In this document: in pieces, positions 57,630 to 64,000 of the stretch
Position numbering within the stretch: the stretch's first letter is position 1
Layout: every line of letters begins with the position of its first letter
Assembly: GCF_025698545.1 (NCBI RefSeq)
Contig: NC_068575.1
Coordinates: 50,539,980 to 50,603,979 of the forward strand
DNA from: Gossypium raimondii
Taxonomy: Eukaryota; Streptophyta; Magnoliopsida; Malvales; Malvaceae
Direction: 5' to 3'
Length of the DNA: 64,000 nucleotides
Notes under the pieces: generated by a model
What the model was told of the DNA's origin: nothing
The model's database searches: none
The model's input: the letters and a program-made list of their open reading frames with translations, nothing else
Position numbers and translations under genes: made by a program

Positions 57630-59400
57630 TAACATGATCTAGGGAAATACTTGGGTTTCCCTTTACATGTCGAAAGGGTAACTCGTAGAGATTATTATTA
57701 CATTATCAAGAAAGTTAAGGGTAAGCTAAAAAGCTTGGAAAGCAAATCTCCTCTCCCCTGCGGAGAGACATGTATTTATCCAATCTACTATCGCCACCAT
57801 TCCAAATTATTTTATGCAGTTTCGAATGCTGCCCACTTGTGTTCTTAATCAACTTGATCGTTAAATTGAGATTTTCTCTAGAGTGGAAGAGAGGGAACAA
57901 AGAAACTACATTTGGTTAATTGAGATTCGGTGGCACGATGGAAGGATCATGGAGGATTTTGTCTCCAAATAGCTAAATTTAAAAATCAAGCTCACTTGGT
58001 GAAATTGGGCTGGCGACTCATTAAAGGGAAGGATACGCTTCGGGCAAAGACTCTTTTAACAAAATACGTGCAGGACTCTAGGCACCTTCTATCTTTGCGT
58101 AATACATGTACGACTCGGAAGTCACTTAGGAACATAAGTCATATCTTTGCATTTGGTCTTAGATGGGGTGGTAGGGATGACCGTTTAGTGAATTTCTGGC
58201 ATGATAACTAGTTTAAATTAGATGCCTTTAGAGATATTTTATAGGGACCTGTACTACAAGATGAAGGTAATAGGACCTTCCACCACGTTAGAGATAGTTG
58301 GGTTGTGTAAGGGCTCTGTATTATTTCGGTCCAATTACCTCAAGAACTCTTGAAGGCTTTTTTTTTTTTAAGTACGCCTGTCCTTAATTCCTCTAACGAT
58401 AATGGTACTTTATGTTGGGTTCCTCGAGTACTGGTTGCTTTACTCTTTCAAGTGCATATTCCCTCAGTACAAGCAGGAATTTCGCTGTAGCCCTCAAAAG
58501 AAACTAATCTCTGAAAATCTATCTGGAAAGTTAGAATTCCCCCCAAAATAAAAATTATGTTGTACAGTGTTCATAATGCTATTCCCAATAAGGCTTTCCT
58601 CTGCTCAAAGAATCTAAATGCAAAGGCACTTTGCCCCCTTTGCTCTAGCTCCCAAGAAGACATCGGTCATCTCTTTAGAGAATGCTCCATCAAAGAAGGT
58701 CCATGGAAAAATCTCTACAACTGTATTCAATTCATACCTCCTGCCTCTCACTGTTGGGAAGATTGGATTTCTACGAATCTATTGTCTAAAACTTGAATAA
58801 ACAAACTAAAGGTACCCTGAAATACGTTATTTGTATTTGCTCTATGAAAAATTTGGTTGTTTAGGAATGCCTGTATTTTTGGGAATTCTCGTCCCTTTGA
58901 GAGTTTTGTATCTAGAGTCTTTTCAACAAGAAGGAAATTTGTGGCCATCTTCCCATTTGCTAGAAGAGTGTCCCCTTTCATCTTTCATTCTAGTCATGTG
59001 GAAACTACTTCCAAGGGGTTGGTACAAACTCAACACAGATGAATCATCATTACGTAGCCCTAATTCGAGACCATGAGGGGAATTGGATTATCTAGTGTAG
59101 AAGCAGAATTGTGGGCCCTAAGGGATGGCTACAGTTAGCAAATAGGCAGAATATCGAAAACATTGAGATTGAACTTGATGCTACAACTGACATTCATTTT
59201 ATAAAATTTGAACTAACCTCTAACATTTTTCTGTCACCTTTGATTAAAGAGTGCAATATGTTCCTTCAGTCTTTGACTACTAACACCTTGAAGCGAGTAT
59301 TTTGAGAAGGGAATAAATGTGCGGATGCATTAGCTCAATGAATTAGTAATCTCAGTTTACCTTCTCCCTAGTTGGTTTAACTCCTACCACTAGCTGACAA
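57630..59400 (+). mobile_element. 5'-truncated LINE (non-LTR retrotransposon) remnant
   Basis: The plus strand carries successive remains of a plant L1-type ORF2 C-terminus. The late reverse transcriptase region comes first (GFPLHVERVTRRDYYYIIKK at about 57655), then a degraded IPNYF-type stretch. HLVKLGWRLIKGKDT and GRDDRLVNFWHD follow at 57930-58210. A zf-RVT-like segment (LCPLCSSSQEDIGHLFRECS, about 58640) and an RNase H-like segment (IENIEIELDATTDIHFI, about 59150) come next. The frame changes several times and stops occur, for example before 57930, at 58209-58211 and at 59303-59305. The catalytic reverse transcriptase core and ORF1 are absent, typical of 5'-truncated insertions. No poly-A tail was pinned down. 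Confidence 0.75.
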
Positions 59401-60669
59401 GCAGAGGTGTAGTATGTATCAAATGACTTTTGTCGACAATATATATATAATTTTACCTGATGAGTAGGGTGAATAAAATAATTGTGATAATTTTATATGG
59501 TAAGCAGGGTGAGTAAAATAATGACTAAAATTGTTGAATCAAAACATTCCGTCCCTCTCGTTTGAAGTGAAATCATTCCAAATTTATAGTTATATCATCT
59601 ATAATAATAATAATAAAATATGCATGAGCAACCCTGGGAGGGCAGCCATACCAGTTGACATTGTATAACACCCTAGACAAAAGGCTCAAACTTGGCACAT
59701 TTTCAGTGCGGTTAAATTCTATAATTAATCCAAACGTCGACTGCCGCTACCTAATGCGATGGCATGAAATAAACGGTCAATAAAAGCAAACGCTACATCA
59801 AAGCACAGTATATAATGCTAAATCATAAGAAGAAAAAAAAAATCTATCTGAAATTCTAAAGAATTCATGACAGAAATTATATACATTTTTATATAATTAA
59901 AAAAAGAAACTTTAAAAGAATTCAGAATTTGTTTCTGAAATTATATTTTTCTCAGATATTATAAAAATAAAATTACTAAAAGTTAAAATTTAAAAATACT
60001 TTTTGATTAAATTAAATATTTTTTAATTAAAAATTGACTAATAATTACAAACTCATGCCTTATAAAATTAAAGTACAAGCAGTAATAATTCAGCAAATTC
60101 AGTTTAATTGAATCAGAAACAACTTGGGAGAGAAGGGGTGGCGTTGTCAGCAAAATCAGAGTCATCCCACCAACCACAATATGTCTTTATTTTTCTTATT
60201 TTTTCAAGGTTAAAATATATCACAACTTCATGTACACTTCACAAATTTAGAATTTAATACCTGTACTTCAAATTTTTAAAAGTAAAAACACAGGACTAAA
60301 TTTTAAATTTACGAAGAGTACATATATTTAACTTCCCAAACCTCAACAAATAGGAAACAAACTATAAAAGAGGAATATGGGAAAACTGAGGGGGAACTAT
60401 CTCCATAGTAACGTGATAATTACATGTTAGCTGCGTTATAATAATGAATTGCCTAGTTGAAACCCAAAATAGTTTATCTCAGACAAACGACAAAACATTA
60501 AGAAAGGCAGAGGAATCCTTTCTGGACTCTGGAGTGAGCCACGCAGAATTTTCAACCTGTACAATTCACACCAACTTCACTCTTTTATTGATATGATTAG
60601 AATGGGTACGGCATGTGCTCTGTCTTATCATTTCGCATATGCATATCAACAACTTGTGATGATATGGAA
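59401..60669. other. Intergenic, 3' side of the PIF gene
   Basis: A short imperfect tandem duplication (about 40 bp, near 59448-59530, with the phrase AGGGTGARTAAAATAAT) is the only regular structure. The last few hundred bases probably include the 3' untranslated region of the minus-strand bHLH gene. Confidence 0.4.
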
Positions 60670-63600
60670 CTAGAAACTAATGGACCTACCTGTTGGGTGA
60701 TTCTCAACTTTCTCAGCTCCCCTTCTGCTACTTGGCTGGGCCATTGCTTGACCCTGTCAAAGGTGAAACTCGTAATTAGTATGTCTCAATGTGATTGAGG
60801 TGGTGTTTTGTCAGAATCAGACATCTTAGGAAGAAAATTTTCTTTAAGATATTGTCATGAGTGAATCAAATCAAGCCCTGATTTGGAGGCAAGATGACAT
60901 TACCTGTGGATGGGGTATTTGCATAGTTTGGTGAAGACCAATATACTGCTGGGCCTGGTTTAGGTTTTGCATGACAAGCGGGTTTGGGATGGGGTCTGAT
61001 TGATTGCTTGGTTGGAATCCTGATGGGTCAGGAGCTGGAACTGATGGTGGCATATGAAAGGCTGGCATAGGAATCCTTGGACCCAAATGAGCTGCAGCTG
61101 CCGATGTTGGTAATGCTGAACCAGCCACAACGTTGGGAAACGACATCATTGGCCGAATTATTCCCATATCCATGCCCATACTCATCCCAATTCCCATTGG
61201 GGATATATACTGCTGAACACCTGGAAACATTGGGACCATGCCACAACCCATAGACATCATCTGCAGAAAGATTGTTATGCACATTATTGATTTTTGGTAA
61301 AATGAATTCCATAAATCCCGAAGCTTATGTTAGTCCAATTTAGTTTTCAGCCATTTTTGTTTCTTTCTCACAACTCATTTTGAGTTATTTATTAAGCATG
61401 CTAACGAATCAAAGGACACTTAACGCAATTATGCCAGAAAATTTTATAGTGTTGATTGTTGATCAAGGGCTTTTTAGTGTTGTAGCATTAAGTCATGATT
61501 GATGACCCACACGACTGAAAAGAAAAGACACAAGTTAATATTGTTGGCATTTTACACCTATAAATAGAGTTGAAAGAAGAAAACTTTTTGACACATCTTT
61601 CATTAACCATAACCAAATAATACATACCTGAACTTGCATCTGAAGTGATTTCAAGTAATCAATTGCATCATCCAGCATTGAAGCTTTATCTGACTGAGAC
61701 TCAAAAATATGGAATATGTCAATAATGGCAAAGAGAGAAATGTACAAACAACTCCTAAATGGTCAATGACAAACAAACCTTGTTGCAACGAGGTATAAGT
61801 TCTTGCAAAGCCCTCATCTTTTCATTTATACGATCCCTGCGTCTCTGCACGTAAACGCCATGTAACTAACCAGAAGAAGAAGAAGAACAAATTCAATAAC
61901 ACTACTCTAATTAATGTCAATATATAAGATACTGACCCTCTCGGAGAGGTTATGGACCTCTGCAGCACGAGACCTTTTTGCAGATGTGGATCCACGCGTT
62001 TGTTTCTTCGTGTCAGCCGACTCAAACTCAGCATTCTTTGGCAACATTAATAAAAGCTATCAGTAAAAAGTAAATTGAATTTTGATATAAAGAAAAAGAT
62101 GAGTAACATTTGGGTGATCTCTACTAATGAAAACCAGCTTAAGGCTGATTCTTTCAGAATTCCCATGCATCCAAGCTACGTAAACACTAGACTAAAGGAT
62201 GTCTTAATAAAAAATAAAAAAAGAAGAAGTTTTAAGCCAATTAAATACATTAAAAAATTATAAACATTTTTTTAATCGAAAAAAAATTACTAAATGATAT
62301 CTTAAAAGGATGCCCAAAAAGAAAAAGAAAATCCAAGAGCCAACTGACAAACAAGCATTGGGTGTAAGTGCAAGTGTAACAAATATTCTCATTTTTAATT
62401 AATAAAGTCCAATTCTTTTCACTCCCACTTGATACTGCAAACCTCTTTCCTCCTCCAATCATCCAACTCATGTCCACCTTTCAATTATGTCGTACACGTG
62501 GCGTTTCTACAGTTCCCAAATAATGCACCAAGTGTCCAGTGGTGGCAGTGAGCCAGTAGTGACAAAGAGAAGGGTGCTCATGTTAAAAGACGTTACCCAA
62601 GGCGCACGTTAGCCGAGACAGCAGATAACTTTTTACATTTTTAAACTCCAATAAAACTAACCTCGCTGTGACATTCGGCTTCGTCCAGTTCTCTGCCTTT
62701 ACGCTTCCGGTCTTCAGCCGAGGCCGCCTTTTGAGCCGTAGGTTCAGCGCTAGCACTGGAGCCTCCAGGTGATGATGTCACGGTGACCTCGCACGTGGCT
62801 AAACTGTCTTTGTTGGCACCCAGTCTGACGTCAGCTGATTGCAAATAGGGTACTCCAGCGGCGCTCATATTGGCGTTGGCATTGTTGTTGTTGTTGTTGT
62901 TCCCGCCAGATGCCGCCTCAGTGTTGCTGGGCATAACCTGAGCGGCTCTCGATTCAGGAGCTGCCGCCGGAGTATTGCTCGAATCAACGACCGTCGATTC
63001 CCCCATTACATTCTTCGAATTCGAGAGTTCAGATTGCTCCGTCCTCGCCGTTATATGCCTCGAGAAGTGAGAGAAGTTGTGGATCCTTGCCGGCTCCAAC
63101 TCATTCCTCCTAGCCGGCGGTACCGGGGGCCTAGGAACTGATTCCTTAGCTGAAGCAGAAACCGAAACTTGAGAAACTCTTTTAAGTATAGGAGGAGTGG
63201 AAGTTGCCACAGTGGAGCTCATGCAAGGTGCGACGGCAGCGGTGGGGGAGGAGGAGGGAGGATAGAGGAGATCAGTGCAGAAATCGTGGTCGAAATTTGC
63301 GTCGCTGATAGGATAGTGAAGCCACGAAGCCATTTCATCTTCTTGCATGAAGAGATGATCGGTAAGCAATTGCTGTTGCTCTTGATGATGATGACGACGA
63401 TGCTTGTGAGATGGTGATGATGACCGGATCTCCCTGGGAGCCGAATGATCGGCGTCGAGAAGTTTGAACGACGGCAATTTCTTCATAGATCGTTGATTTT
63501 GGCTCTGCATAACAACTTGTCCGTTTTGCCACAACAGCTCCATGATTTCATCCTCTGGTCTGTTTTTGTATTTTATCAATTCACAATTTTCATAGTACAT

Positions 63601-63738
63601 AAGATTAAAAAGGAAAAAGCAGAAGAAAAAAAATGAAGATTACCTGGAAGGAGGCTTTTCAACTCGAGTTAAACTAGAAGGTGAAAGGAATATTGCATAA
63701 TCGTCTTCCATTTTGAAATCTGGAACGCAGTGATTCAT
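60670..63738 (-). CDS. PIF1: Phytochrome-interacting bHLH transcription factor, PIF1-like
   Basis: Nuclear repressor of light responses (germination, chlorophyll and carotenoid synthesis) that binds G-boxes and is degraded after contact with active phytochrome. Seven exons: 63644-63738, 62662-63559, 61937-62035, 61779-61844, 61628-61693, 60904-61260 and 60670-60753. They total 1665 nt, or 554 residues. The APB motif for phytochrome B binding is [15 protein letters not shown] (35-49), with the needed E39, L40, G45 and Q46. The bHLH starts at [18 protein letters not shown], with H359, E363 and R367 for G-box recognition, and helix 2 is [20 protein letters not shown]. The following [16 protein letters not shown] and Met/Gly-rich run resemble PIF1 more than PIF4/5. 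The N-terminal [15 protein letters not shown] also fits PIF1. The last exon could be spliced differently at an internal GT (ACAGGTAGG), changing only the last few residues. Confidence 0.9.
62495..62500. promoter_or_regulatory. G-box inside the PIF gene
   Basis: A perfect CACGTG (in TACACGTGGCG) lies in the intron at 62036-62661, between the second and third coding exons. PIF proteins bind such sites, so self-regulation is possible; this is inference from one hexamer. Confidence 0.35.
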
Positions 63739-63742
63739 CCTT

Positions 63743-63763
63743 TATATATATATATATATATAT
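63743..63763. repeat. (TA)n microsatellite in the PIF leader
   Basis: A TA dinucleotide run starts four bases upstream of the PIF start codon, within the presumed 5' untranslated region on the minus strand. Confidence 0.85.
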
Positions 63764-64000
63764 GTAAAATTAAAAATAAAAAAGGAAAAGGTCACCTAAT
63801 TGAACTATTTAAGCTAAGAAAATCGAAGAATTGTTTCTCTGGAAATTATTTTGAAAAGAAAAAAGGGAAAAAGGGAGTGTTATCTTCGTTGAAGTATGTG
63901 CTATACATGTTTTAGCTGCTGGTAATGAAATTGATGGTGAAGAAAAAACTAGACACAAAAAAAACAGAACTGAAAATCTGAATCCATGTGTCGCCTACTG
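63764..64000. other. Upstream region of the PIF gene
   Basis: Probably the 5' leader and start of the promoter of the minus-strand bHLH gene. It is A-rich with no clear TATA box apart from the microsatellite. It is cut by the window edge. Confidence 0.4.

Noticed and set aside
1-64000. CRISPR arrays, operons, bacterial or organellar insertions
   Set aside because: No regularly spaced repeats, no operon structure, and no plastid or mitochondrial gene sequence was recognised. All genes have plant nuclear structure.
1-64000. A new multigene system
   Set aside because: All eight supported genes belong to well-known families with unrelated roles; their linkage reflects ancestral gene order rather than a functional cluster.

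Overview
The window is nuclear DNA of a flowering plant. Introns are short with GT-AG borders, the gaps between genes are AT-rich and full of transposons, and the proteins are plant-specific (DYW-class PPR protein, TMKL1 pseudokinase, phytochrome-interacting bHLH). The best protein matches I recall are eudicot. The repeat families and the general look suggest a rosid, most likely a Malvaceae species such as cotton (Gossypium), but the species call is an inference.

I support eight host genes. From left to right they are LSM5 (+, 1.4-2.7 kb), a peroxisomal 3-ketoacyl-CoA thiolase of KAT5 type (-, 11.7-14.9 kb), a family-1 pectate lyase (+, 31.2-34.5 kb), the TMKL1 receptor pseudokinase (-, 35.1-37.3 kb), an intronless LPA66-type PPR-DYW editing factor (-, 39.8-41.7 kb), a peroxisomal 15.7-kDa small heat-shock protein (+, 49.7-50.2 kb), the NatA catalytic subunit NAA10 (+, 55.2-56.2 kb) and a PIF1-like bHLH factor (-, 60.7-63.7 kb). 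Every gene model was spliced by hand. In each one the exon lengths add up to a multiple of three and all introns keep GT-AG borders.

The first five genes match, in order, a neighbourhood that as I remember it is split in Arabidopsis between chromosome 5 (AT5G48870 LSM5/SAD1, AT5G48880 KAT5, AT5G48900 pectate lyase, AT5G48910 LPA66) and chromosome 3 (TMKL1 beside a pectate lyase, AT3G24660/AT3G24670). The window would therefore keep the merged ancestral order.

The spaces between genes are mostly transposons. At 3.2-11.4 kb there is a nest: a Mutator-like element with long inverted ends and a 9-bp target duplication, split by a gag-only LTR retrotransposon, which is itself split by a 3.2-kb solo LTR. 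The 16-kb gap at 15-31 kb holds hAT miniature elements with 8-bp duplications (one inside another), Mutator-type MITEs, tRNA-derived SINEs and an LTR with an internal tandem duplication. At 44-48 kb a broken MULE transposase is split by a second, reversed solo LTR of the same family. Two large foldback repeats lie at 50.8-52.5 and 54.1-55.0 kb, and a 3' LINE fragment at 57.6-59.4 kb.

The host genes act in separate processes: RNA decay and splicing, peroxisomal beta-oxidation and proteostasis, cell-wall remodelling, plastid RNA editing, co-translational N-acetylation and light signalling. Nothing here looks like a new multigene system. The points most worth a second look are the nested element histories, an in-frame hydrophobic intron in the thiolase, and regulatory motifs near the pectate lyase, heat-shock and PIF genes.
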